Assembly: GCF_026127265.1 (NCBI RefSeq)
Contig: NZ_WWFG01000003.1
Coordinates: 62,001-126,000, forward strand
DNA from: Nostoc sp. KVJ3
GTDB taxonomy: Bacteria > Cyanobacteriota > Cyanobacteriia > Cyanobacteriales > Nostocaceae
Length of the DNA: 64,000 bases
Reading direction: 5' to 3'
The notes beneath the pieces were generated by a model that made no database searches, was not told the origin of the DNA, and was given only the letters and a program-made list of their open reading frames with translations. Position 1 is the stretch's first letter, and each line of letters opens with the position of its first letter. This document shows positions 51,042 through 59,762 of the stretch, in pieces. The translations under genes were made by a program, and so were the position numbers.

Positions 51042-53662
51042 TTATTTCCACTCACCTTGTAGAGTAAAAGCTGCCCAATAATAAGGTGCGGCATATTTTT
51101 GAGTGCGCCATATTTCTATTTGGGCTGTCCGCAATGCTGCTGCTGGCTTTAATTTTTCTTGCAGCATCTTTTTGTAAAATACCTTCATGAGTTCAGATGT
51201 TGCTTGATCGTCTATACTCCACAAGCTAACAACTACTCGCGGACTACCTGCATACATAAAACCTCTGGTTAATCCTACTAATCCTTCTCCCTTAACTTCC
51301 TCTCCCAGTCCAGTTTTACAAGCACTGAGTACCACTAGTTCTGCTTGCAGGTTGAGGTTGAAGATGTCGTGTAAGCGCAAAAAGCCATTTTGCGGCCTTC
51401 CCTGGTTGTCAAATAGCGACAACACGACTCCTGATAATTCTGGATGCTTGCTGTTGAGAATGCCATGAGTAGCGAAATGGATGATGCGATATTGACTCAA
51501 ATTTTCGCTGCTAGCAGTGGTACGACTAGCGGTAAAATCAAAGGCTTGTTTGCGATCGCTAACAGGTACAAGAGAAAGAATTTGCTCGGCTTCTTGACGT
51601 GTAAACCGCAAACGCTGAAAGTTAACATCTGAGTCTTGAGCCGATCTGGTTAAGGCTTGGCTATCTAAGTTGCTTTCTGGCCCAGATGAGGGAGATACTT
51701 TGACTTTACCTTCAAGACGCTCATCATCACTACTAAAAATGGGATCTGCTAACACAACTAATGTCTTAGGGGCAGAAGATTTACGTTCTTTGTGTTCACG
51801 CCGGAGAATGGCTACTGTCGATGCTGAAGGTAGAGTAATGATTTCGTGGTTGAGCAATAATGGTTCATAGCTATTACTTCCAGGTGTAGCTAGGGCAGCA
51901 AATGGTACATATTCCAAAGCGCCATCGCTGGCGATCGCTAGCCGTTTCTTTCCCAATTGCTGGGCTACTGGTGCAAGTATAATCTGAGATAGAGCATCTA
52001 TAGATGGGCTATTTCTGAGAAAAGGAGTAGTGATTTCTTGACGAAACTTTTGGACAGTAGCTTCAATGTCTGCACGCTTGGGTAGCTCATAACTGGTAAT
52101 ACTCTTATTGGTAACTGCCCAAAGATAACTGCGCTTTTCCCCAAGGGAATATTCTAGAAGTAGGGTGTTGTCATCGAGTACCTGCTGCTGAACCTGCGTA
52201 AGTGAGAGAGGCTGGGGTTGAATCAGTGCTGCATAACGCGGGCTGGTAGCACGGATTTGTGCTTGAATTTGTTGATATTGTTCCAGAACTGCTTCTATTT
52301 CTTTTTCTAAAGCTTGCACCTCTGCTTCAGTATGGTTAACACCTAATAGCTGTATTCGGCGTTTTTCTAAAGTATCAAGTTGTTGCTGCAAGTTGTGTTC
52401 TTGAGAAAGTAACTTTGGCTCCACACCTTGGCGAATATCAGCATTAGCTTCAGTAAGCAGTTCCAAAAGACTCCGGGCGCGGGCGCGTTCGCTGGTTTGC
52501 AGTGCCAGAGCATCATATCTTTGGGATGGATGCTGTTTGTGTAACTGCATCAGCAAATCGATGTAAAACTCATAATAATCTTGTACAGTGGCAAAATAGG
52601 AAGTGCGGAGTTCTTGAGAGTCAATTTTAGTACGAAGGTCTTCAATAATTTTGATGACTCTCTTGATCTGAGTTAAGGAAGCCTTAAAATCGCCGCTGTC
52701 GCGTTGGACAGAAGCGATGTTATACAAAGTCCGAGCTTCCCCCGCCTTGCTCCCCATCTGTATGTATAAAGGCAGACATTGATTGTAATAATCTAGCGCC
52801 TTTTGGTGTTCTCCTAAATTTGAGTAAACTTTACCAATATTGTTCAGATCAGTTGGGATACCTCTTTTGTCTCCCGCCTGTTGGTGTAGGGATAGGGATT
52901 GACTAAAGTATGAAAGTGCCTTTTGATTTTCTCCTAAATTTAAGTAGACTATGCCAATATTGTTTAGAGCAGTTGGGATACCTCTTTTGTCTCCCGCCTG
53001 TTGGTGTAGGGATAGGGATTGACTAAAGTATGAAAGTGCCTTTTGATTTTCTTGTAATTCCAAGTAGACTTTGCCTACATTATTGAGGGTAGTCGCTATC
53101 CCTGACTTGTTTTTGATCAGTCGGTGTAGAGACAGAGATTGGTTGTAGTATGAGAGTGCCTTTTGATTTTCTCCCAGGAAATAGTAGACAGAGCCAATAT
53201 TATTGAGGGAAACACCTTCCGACTTTTTGTCTCCCACCTGCCGATATAAGGATAAAGCTTGGTTGTAGTATGAGAGTGCCTTTTGCTTTTCGCCTAACTC
53301 TGAGTAGATTTTAGCTATGTAAGAGAGGGTGTCAGCTTCTAAGGAGCGTAGTTTTTGCCCATCGGGGTATTACCTTGACGATATAGTTGAAGTGCTTGTT
53401 CAAATTTTGCGATCGCCTTTACCAGAGATTCTGCTGTTCCTTGCTGATAGAATTGCTTCCCTTCTTGATATGCAGTTTCCGCAGCAGCACGAGTTCCATC
53501 ATTTGCTTGTGTCATCTGTGCAATATTTACTGAATACTGCCTAGCGGCTGCAACATTTGATTCTGAAAACAACAAAACACTGGTAAAAAGAATAATAGTG
53601 CGACCTCTTCGCAAGGGTAGAAATTGCCGTTGTGTGGATTCATATATTTTAAATTGAGTCAT
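51042..53662 (-). pseudogene. CHAT-domain TPR protein with signal peptide, one-base frameshift
   Basis: The 5' part (53662 to 53339) encodes a signal-peptide-like start (FLPLRRGRTIILFTSVLLFS) and the first TPR-like repeat, then stops. A one-base shift at about 53352-53365 allows GQKLRSLEADTLSYIAKIYS, five more TPRs of 40 residues (NNIGxVYxxLGENQKALSYY type), a helical linker and a C-terminal CHAT domain. The latter has RIIHFATHGILNSKHPELSG (catalytic His) and ELVVLSACKTGLGEEVKGEG (catalytic Cys). CHAT domains are caspase-like proteases. About 870 residues would result if the frame were intact; the catalytic pair is preserved. Confidence 0.85.
52850..53052. repeat. Identical 83-bp direct repeats inside the TPR region
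   Basis: Positions 52850-52932 and 52970-53052 are identical, exactly 120 bp (one 40-residue TPR unit) apart, while flanking units have diverged. This indicates a recent duplication or gene conversion of a TPR unit. Confidence 0.85.
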
Positions 53663-53894
53663 AATTTGCGATTTCTATAGCTTCTGAGATTTAGGATTCC
53701 CAAAATAAAACGAAGAAGTAACTTGAGTTCATCTAGTCTTGTGGCGATCGCAGTAATTGGTGAGTTAAACTGCGTCTGTTTAGGGAAAGTAGCATCACAT
53801 TATACTCAAGTCACCCTTAAAATTTTATGCCAGTAGCCATTCACCTGCGCTAAAATATGAGGTTCCTATTCTGAAATAAGGGCAATTGAATCGC
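53663..53894. other. Intergenic region upstream of the CHAT gene
   Basis: 232 bp between the start of the CHAT gene and the dinB remnant. It should hold the CHAT promoter. No gene seen. Confidence 0.4.
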
Positions 53895-54096
53895 TTATGA
53901 CTGTTTGGCATTGTCAAGGTTGGACAAGGAAATTCCCAACAATCTGATAGTACGATTCTCCAGTTCAATTGACTCAAACAGTGTTTTGGCTATCTCAAAA
54001 ATCGTAGAGAGTTCACTAATGGGAGCAAGCATTGTCTTACTGCGGGTTAACTGCTGATAATCAGAGAACTTGATTTTCAGGGTTAATGTGCGTCCT
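53895..54096 (-). pseudogene. C-terminal fragment of DNA polymerase IV (DinB)
   Basis: The minus strand reads GRTLTLKIKFSDYQQLTRSK, then TIFEIAKTLFESIELENRTI and RLLGISLSNLD before TAA. This is the little-finger domain of Y-family polymerase IV. The catalytic palm and fingers are absent because the upstream DNA belongs to a photolyase fragment. Confidence 0.8.
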
Positions 54097-54106
54097 CGTG
54101 TTTCAT

Positions 54107-54466
54107 GCTGCTTTTATTGATGGCTACGATTGGGTAATGCAAACCAATGTCATTGGCATGGGGCAGTTTGCTGATGGTGGAATGATTGCGTCTAAGCCCT
54201 ATGCTGCTTCTGCTAACTACATCAACAACATGAGCGACTATTGTAAAAATTGTGCTTATAACCATCGCCAGCGCAGTACGGATAATGCTTGTCCTTTCAA
54301 CTTTTTTTATTGGGACTTTCTGGCTCGTCATTATGACTTGCTTAAAAACCAGCCACGCATGACTCAAATCTTGCGTAACTTAGAGCGAATCTCTTTTGAT
54401 GAGCTTCAAATAATCCGTTCTAAGGCTTCAGATTGGCACACCACACAATCAGAAACCGTTAATTAA
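54107..54466 (+). pseudogene. C-terminal fragment of an iron-sulfur cryptochrome/photolyase-related protein
   Basis: The plus strand reads GYDWVMQTNVIGMGQFADGG, then KPYAASANYINNMSDYCKNC and AYNHRQRSTDNACPFNFFYW, ending ELQIIRSKASDWHTTQ. This is the end of the FeS-BCP group of (6-4) photolyase-related proteins; the cysteines of CKNC and ACPF are iron-sulfur ligands. The N-terminal three quarters are missing, and the joint with the dinB remnant lies near 54097-54107. Confidence 0.85.
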
Positions 54467-54568
54467 TAGTGTAAAATAATATTCGCAATTATTCCAGGCT
54501 GGCAATCGTAGGCTGTCGAGGGGTGGTTGTGGCAAGGGACAAGGAAGGCGATCGCATATACGCACTCA

Positions 54569-54763
54569 TTACCGTTCATCCCGCAACCACTCAAACCCAG
54601 TTCTCAACGCTGCCTCCGCCGTGTAATAAATCTTTTGTTCTCCAAATATGCCACCCGTGCGGCTGATGATACGGAATTCCCAACAATGCCCTGGCGTGTA
54701 AAAAACCATTAGGATACTGCTGTTGACACAGAGTACCGTGTAAACTTTAACTTGTTGGGACAT
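54569..54763 (-). CDS. Small protein of unknown function
   Basis: The 64-residue product reads MSQQVKVYTVLCVNSSILMV, then FYTPGHCWEFRIISRTGGIF and EAALRTGFEWLRDER, a compact alpha/beta pattern that looks genuine. No family is recognised. It is isolated between remnants. Confidence 0.45.
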   Translation of the reverse strand: MSQQVKVYTVLCVNSSILMVFYTPGHCWEFRIISRTGGIFGEQKIYYTAEAALRTGFEWLRDER

Positions 54764-54811
54764 TTACTACTGTTGTGGGTGTGTGTGATGATTTTAATTG
54801 TCTGCAATTTC

Positions 54812-56195
54812 TCACCCAATCAAACCTAGATGGCGATGGAAAACTTCAACAGCATTCGCCACACCATCTTCATCCCTAATCTTCTGGCCTAACTCCTGGG
54901 CTTTTTTCTGCATCACCTCATCACCCAGAACTACTTCAATTGCTGCTGCTAAAGTTTTATCTGACACTTTCTTATACGGTATCGGCGCAGGGCTGACTCC
55001 CAACCGAGTTAGCTTTTCTCCCCAAACTGGCTGACATGCTTTGAAGGGTACGGTAACTGATGGTGTCCCTGCACGTAACACTGCTGCCGTTGTACTAGCT
55101 CCTCCGTGATGTACTACTGCTGGCACTTGAGGAAATAACCAATCATGCGGAACTTCCTTGATCACAAACACTCGTAACGAATCTTTTATATTCACCGTTC
55201 TTCCAACGTTACCCCAGCCTGACAATATAATCCCGCCTTGATGGGTTTTCTTTAAAGCTTCCACTATATAGTGTGTGAGATATTCTGGATTCGGCATCGT
55301 CATGCTCCCAAATCCAAAACACAAAGGTAATTGCTTTCGCCCAAGAAAATCCTCTAGTTCCAGGGGTGGCTCGTATTCGGAGCCTTGGTCAATAAACCAA
55401 AAACCAGTCACATACGCCCATGCAGGCCAGTCACGGGGTCTTGGGATGACGTGCGAACTAAACCCGTACAATACAGGGATTCGTGATACATTCGCCGGAG
55501 TCTTCTGTCTGAAGCGTCTGCCCAAATATGGCAAAGGCGGCAATTTCAAAGTTTCTGTTCTGAAGTGATTGAGCAGTGGACGATATCTTTGCCAGTGCAA
55601 AAATTCTACTAGTAAGTAGCTGCCATAGTTGATTAATTTCTTTAGCGGGTTTTTAGTTATTTGAGCAAATCTCAAAAACCCAAACATCCCTGTGGGAGTC
55701 AACGGCAGAACTGATGCAAAAAAAGCAGGGTACGCCTAATTTCTCTGCAATGTGATATCCAAAGGTAGCTAACGGCGTGTAGATAATCACTTCACTTCCA
55801 ACACACGCACTCCAAGCTGATTCCAACTGTTGAAGTAAAAGCTTATCTCCTTCTTCTTTTTTCAACTTTTCTCCCGCAATCAATCGCTGCCCTTGTTTCG
55901 ATTGCAGAAACTCTTCCATATTGCCAGCGATCAGTGCAAACTTTAAATCGAACTTCCTAACAAATAACTCAAAGTTCTCATGCGTTGCAATCGTTACTTC
56001 ATGCCCCGCACGCTTCAAGCCAATAGCCAAAGCACAATAGGGTTGCAAGTCTCCTCTTGAACCTACTGTTAGGATCGTAATCTTCAGTTTTCGGCTTGGT
56101 GCTATAGGTAGACTTTGGCTCAAATCTTTTTCCCGATGAAAACTCCAGTATCCAAAAATTGTACTAATTTCTTGTGCCTCTGGACGATAAACCAA
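54812..56195 (-). pseudogene. UDP-glycosyltransferase (GT1/MurG-like fold), split by a one-base frameshift
   Basis: The 5' part (56195 to 55653) encodes KITILTVGSRGDLQPYCALA, then GLKRAGHEVTIATHENFELF, the N-terminal domain of GT1-type sterol/macrolide glycosyltransferases. The run of seven A at 55718-55724 (plus strand) shifts the frame; with six, FFASVLPLTPTGMFGFLR leads into the C-terminal domain (55702 to 54812). That has PLCFGFGSMTMPNPEYL, VPHDWLFPQVPAVVHHGGAS and TVPFKACQPVWGEKL, the donor-sugar binding signature. Total about 460 residues. Substrate probably a sterol, hopanoid or polyketide. Confidence 0.85.
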
Positions 56196-56370
56196 TACAA
56201 TTGAAATCAGCCTGCTTTTTCGTAACTGTTCCCTTGCCTTTTTTGAATGTAGAGATTAATAACAAGTAAATAGCAACATAAATAAAAAGAACTCTTATCT
56301 TGGTATCAAAATTTCTTCTTTCTGACTTGATGACAAGTCGATTGGGTGTTGTTTCTAAAATTTTCAACAT
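56164..56370 (-). CDS. Small membrane protein downstream of the response regulator
   Basis: From ATG 56370 the product reads MLKILETTPNRLVIKSERRN, then a hydrophobic VLFIYVAIYLLLIS segment and a basic tail. It starts 21 bases after the stop of the RpaB-like gene and on the same strand, so co-transcription is likely. The start resembles small cyanobacterial membrane proteins with the LKILETTP-type opening; the C-terminal part after the membrane helix looks truncated. Confidence 0.45.
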   Translation of the reverse strand: MLKILETTPNRLVIKSERRNFDTKIRVLFIYVAIYLLLISTFKKGKGTVTKKQADFNCIGLSSRGTRN

Positions 56371-56390
56371 TTTGACTTCTAATTTCTTCT

Positions 56391-57164
56391 TCAATCGTGT
56401 TCTGAATCAATAATTCGTGGGAAAAAATAACCACTACCTCTTGCTGTAATAATGAATTCTGGGTCGTTGGGGTCGGATTCTACCTTTGTCCGCAATCGTG
56501 AAATATGCACATCTACCACACGGGTGTCTGTATTCATCTCTGGTACAAAGCCCCACAATTGCTGTAATATTTCAATCCTTGAAAAAATCTTTCCTGAATG
56601 ATTCACTAACAACTCTAATAAGCTAAACTCCACACCTGTCAATCGAATGCGTTGCTCATTTTTATGAACTTGCCGCTTATTAATATCGATTTTGAGATTG
56701 CCCACATGGATTATAAGAGAGTTAGGAATAGTATTGATACTGGTTTTGTGGGAGCGCCGTTTTAGTACACAGGCAATTCGAGCTTCTAGTTCTTTGGGTG
56801 AAAAAGGTTTCGCCATATAGTCATCAGCACCCAGTTCCAGCCCAGTGATTCGGTCTGCTACATCTGCCAATGCTGTTAGCATAATAATTGGTACGTCTGA
56901 TTGTTTCCGTAATTCTTGACAGACACCGTAGCCATCCAGCTTTGGCATCATTACATCTAGAACTATTAAATCAGGGGTCAACAAGCGAAAAGCTGACAAA
57001 GCTTCTTCACCATCACTAGCTGTAACTACACTGTAGCCAATCATTTCTAACCGCGTCTGTAAAATCCGGCGGATGTTGGCTTCGTCATCTACTACTAAGA
57101 TTGTGCCTTTCTCACCTGATAAGTTTCTCAACGCTGTTCCTAATGAGCGAGAACTCTCAACCAT
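56391..57164 (-). CDS. RpaB-like OmpR-family response regulator
   Basis: The 257-residue protein has a receiver domain (TILVVDDEANIRRILQTRLE with the acidic pocket, LIVLDVMMPKLDGYGVCQEL with the phospho-acceptor Asp about residue 69, ADDYMAKPFSPKELE with the Lys) and an OmpR-type winged helix (LTGVEFSLLELLVNHSGKIF, VVDVHISRLRTKVE). It is strikingly close in wording to RpaB, the essential cyanobacterial light/redox regulator, but diverges (SSRSLGTALRNL extension, HKTSINTIPNS linker), so I regard it as an accessory paralogue. No histidine kinase is adjacent. Confidence 0.85.
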   Translation of the reverse strand: MVESSRSLGTALRNLSGEKGTILVVDDEANIRRILQTRLEMIGYSVVTASDGEEALSAFRLLTPDLIVLDVMMPKLDGYGVCQELRKQSDVPIIMLTALADVADRITGLELGADDYMAKPFSPKELEARIACVLKRRSHKTSINTIPNSLIIHVGNLKIDINKRQVHKNEQRIRLTGVEFSLLELLVNHSGKIFSRIEILQQLWGFVPEMNTDTRVVDVHISRLRTKVESDPNDPEFIITARGSGYFFPRIIDSEHD

Positions 57165-57420
57165 CCATTATCTGCTTATTAGGAGTCAAAAGCGCAAAAC
57201 AATCTTGAAGTACAGTCATGATCAAAAAAGCGATCGCTTAATACTTGCATCTGTGCAACAGATTATGCTGGGACATCTACCCGAAAACAGATTTGTACTG
57301 AAAAAGACAAATTCTTTAACAAGGGACTCGTATTTTCCATACTTTTGCAGTAGAGTGTTTATTCCGTGCAATTATTAATACCTATCTTCTCCCAACTTTA
57401 CTCATCCAACTTTTAAGCCA
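57165..57420. other. 256-bp intergenic region
   Basis: It separates the response regulator and the small plus-strand gene and should contain both promoters. No RNA gene or repeat is evident apart from one HIP1-like site near 57230. Confidence 0.4.
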
Positions 57421-57732
57421 ATGCCTTCGAGAAAACAGCCAATGAAAACTTCTAATGATACAGATATTAAGAAGATCATCAAAAAATCCGACAAGCTAAC
57501 TTTGAAGGAAATGAGGGAAATCCAAGACGCTGAAGACCAACTTCTTCTTGAAGCTAATACTGTCAATTATACTGCCCCTGTGGTTGAGGAGCAACCAGTA
57601 ATCACAATAGAACCTAGAGTTCCCGACTATATTGCATTGGTTGATAATCCTCCAGTACAGTCTGTTGGCAACTCTGGCTGGCAGGTTTCTGATGTCTGGC
57701 GGGATATTCGTGTGGATGATTTTTGTGGGTAG
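57421..57732 (+). CDS. Small acidic protein of unknown function
   Basis: The 103-residue product has a helical charged first half (DIKKIIKKSDKLTLKEMREI, then QDAEDQLLLEANTV) and an acidic, proline-containing second half with the segment SVGNSGWQVSDVWRDIRVDD. ATG 57442 is an alternative start. No family recognised; it is the only plus-strand gene in the right third. Confidence 0.5.
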   Translation: MPSRKQPMKTSNDTDIKKIIKKSDKLTLKEMREIQDAEDQLLLEANTVNYTAPVVEEQPVITIEPRVPDYIALVDNPPVQSVGNSGWQVSDVWRDIRVDDFCG

Positions 57733-58373
57733 ACCCCCATGATTATAGAGGGATCATGCATCTATACCCTCTGTGCCCCTTTCAATTGCATTGGTTGAAT
57801 CTATGTATGACTCCTGATTTGATAATCTTTCAACCATCTGTATTCGACCGCCCAATTGCTCAGTTGCTTGGCATAACTGAGTATATAAGCGATTCTCAAT
57901 CACATTATCTTCCCCAAAAGCTCCCCTCAGATTGGCAATCTCTGCACAGTCTGAGGCAGGAACTCGTAAATCTGAATCGATTAAGGTAACGCTAGAAAAG
58001 TGAAAGTTTGATTGGCTAAAAACCCCTAGCTTCCAACGACCGCAACCAAGAGAGTATAGCGCGTTATGTAAAACAGTACAGCACTTCCGCCTGCTATGAG
58101 GTACGCACACAGTCTCAAAAGTTAGGATAGGAAAGAGATATGGATAAAATTGTGCTTCATAATAGGCGGAAGTGCTGTATGCACACAAGCCGCCCGTTCG
58201 CTTAATCCTTCTTCAATAATCGGATTATTTTTACATCAATTACTGTATATTAATAATTGATGTAAATTAAAATGTCAATGTATCAAATAAATAATCCGTT
58301 ATTTTTAATTTAGCTTATTACTTGAGCAACTCACAATTACTGAATCAGAACAGAGAGAAAGAAGTTTTCCGGA
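57733..58373. other. 641-bp region with a MITE and an AT-rich inverted repeat
   Basis: A plus-strand frame at about 57790-57989 reads MTPDLIIFQPSVFDRPIAQL then QSLHSLRQELVNLNRL and may be a gene scrap. A 99-bp MITE lies at 58079-58177 and a perfect 13-bp inverted repeat (TTTACATCAATTA, 58230-58242 with 58254-58266) follows. No intact gene. Confidence 0.4.
58079..58177. mobile_element. 99-bp MITE flanked by TA
   Basis: Terminal inverted repeats begin CAGCACTTCCGCCT; the first 14 bp are identical and 22 of 26 bp match overall (58079-58104 against 58152-58177). A TA dinucleotide flanks each side (58077-58078 and 58178-58179), as for IS630/Tc1-type elements. No coding capacity. Confidence 0.7.
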
Positions 58374-59715
58374 CTAAAAGTTTTTCTCGACTAAGCTTTT
58401 AGAATACTCCACAATTGTCTCAACCAATTCAAAATTCAATAAGCCTCCCACATAGAAGGTTTTTTGTTGACCTTGCATGGCTTCTAGGCGATCGTAAAAT
58501 CCCGCTTGCATAGCCTCTGAGGTAACGTGAGGAAAGTAAGTCCACTTATCGTAAGTGTAGTAATCATCACCTACCTTCGCTCCCAAATTCTCTACTGTGT
58601 TTTGAATTTGCTGGAGAACATCTTTTTTAGTAATTTTCCCTCGCTATCTAGGCGAGTGTAAAAGGCAATCAGGTCATTGTCAGCAAACTGTTGAGCAATA
58701 AACCAGGGATTCCCCACCGCATTTACGGGAATGACATTAGTTACCGGGGTTGGCATTTGCAGATCGGGAATCAGATACGTAATCAAACCGTAAGGATTGA
58801 GAATGATTTGCTCAAATAGGTCTTTCTCTGCTGGCGATAAATCGAGAAAAGTATTGAGGACATCCAGTGTCAACGGACAAGCTAAAATCAGATAGTCAAA
58901 TTCTAAAATTTCTTCACGGGTATCAATATTGTTAAGAATCTGCTCCTGTTCAGTTAACCACACCCGTGTAATTGCCCCCCGCTTGATTTCCTTGATGTCA
59001 ATATTCAAGCGCACATTTAGTCCCCAAGCAACAAGCTCCCAGAAACGTTGGAAACCATCAGTGAATCGCTTAGGCCAACCGCAGCGTAAATCTGCACCGT
59101 AAGTAATTAAAGTCCAAAAGGTTTCTAGAGTCATGTATTTTAAGGCATAGGCGGTGGGGATTTCGTTTAAATAGCCATAGCCCATCGTGGTAATAGGAAT
59201 TTCAAACAAAGTTTTTAGACATGACAAATCTTTTTGTGCTAACCACTGGGAAAAAGGTTGAGTGAGTTCGGGATGTTGACTGATACCGGCAAACCCAGGA
59301 ACAGAAATAATTGCCTCTAGCCAAAGACGCTCCCACCAAAAGCGCCCAACGGCTGCCAAAAACGTTGCTAGGTCAGTTCCCTCGGTGACGGCATTGATAA
59401 TTGAAGTGTAGGCAGGTTGTCCTGGTTGAGATTTAAAAGGATTGTAGACTTGACCTAGCCCCTCAGTGTAAAGTGTAGCACCGACTTCTTCAGCCATTTT
59501 TAGGACTTGTTTGTAGGCAGGGGTGAGATAATTTGCTCCTAAGTCAAAGGAACGGGAATTGTAGGTAATGGAACAACACAATCCCCCTACCCGTCCAGCT
59601 TTTCTAGCACAACTACGTTGCGGTAGCCTTGCTTTTTTAAAAAATAAGCTGTAGATAAACCGGCTGCTCCCGCCCCGACAATACAAATTCGTGCATCTTG
59701 AGAGAATTTAGTCAT
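58374..59715 (-). pseudogene. FAD-dependent amine-oxidase/protoporphyrinogen-oxidase-like enzyme with two frameshifts
   Basis: From ATG 59715 the product starts ARICIVGAGAAGLSTAYFLK, then VVVLEK, the FAD-binding beta-alpha-beta unit, and is shifted at the T-run 59600-59603. It continues RVGGLCCSITYNSRSFDLGA and through an uncharacterised substrate domain to NDLIAFYTRLDSEGK. A second shift near 58634-58640 leads to TKKDVLQQIQNTVENLGAKV and the closing VGGLLNFELVETIVEYSKSL. About 445 residues would result. It lies 48 bp downstream of the carotenoid-oxygenase gene on the same strand, suggesting a joint role in isoprenoid or carotenoid modification. Confidence 0.8.
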
Positions 59716-59762
59716 GATAGTCTTTGTTCGTATGTAGTAATGTGCCCTGGGCGCAAAATTTT

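Noticed and set aside
57754..58188. Minus-strand 144-codon frame starting MCAYSTSAYYEAQF
   Set aside because: Its first 35 codons are the MITE at 58079-58177; the rest lacks protein character on that strand.
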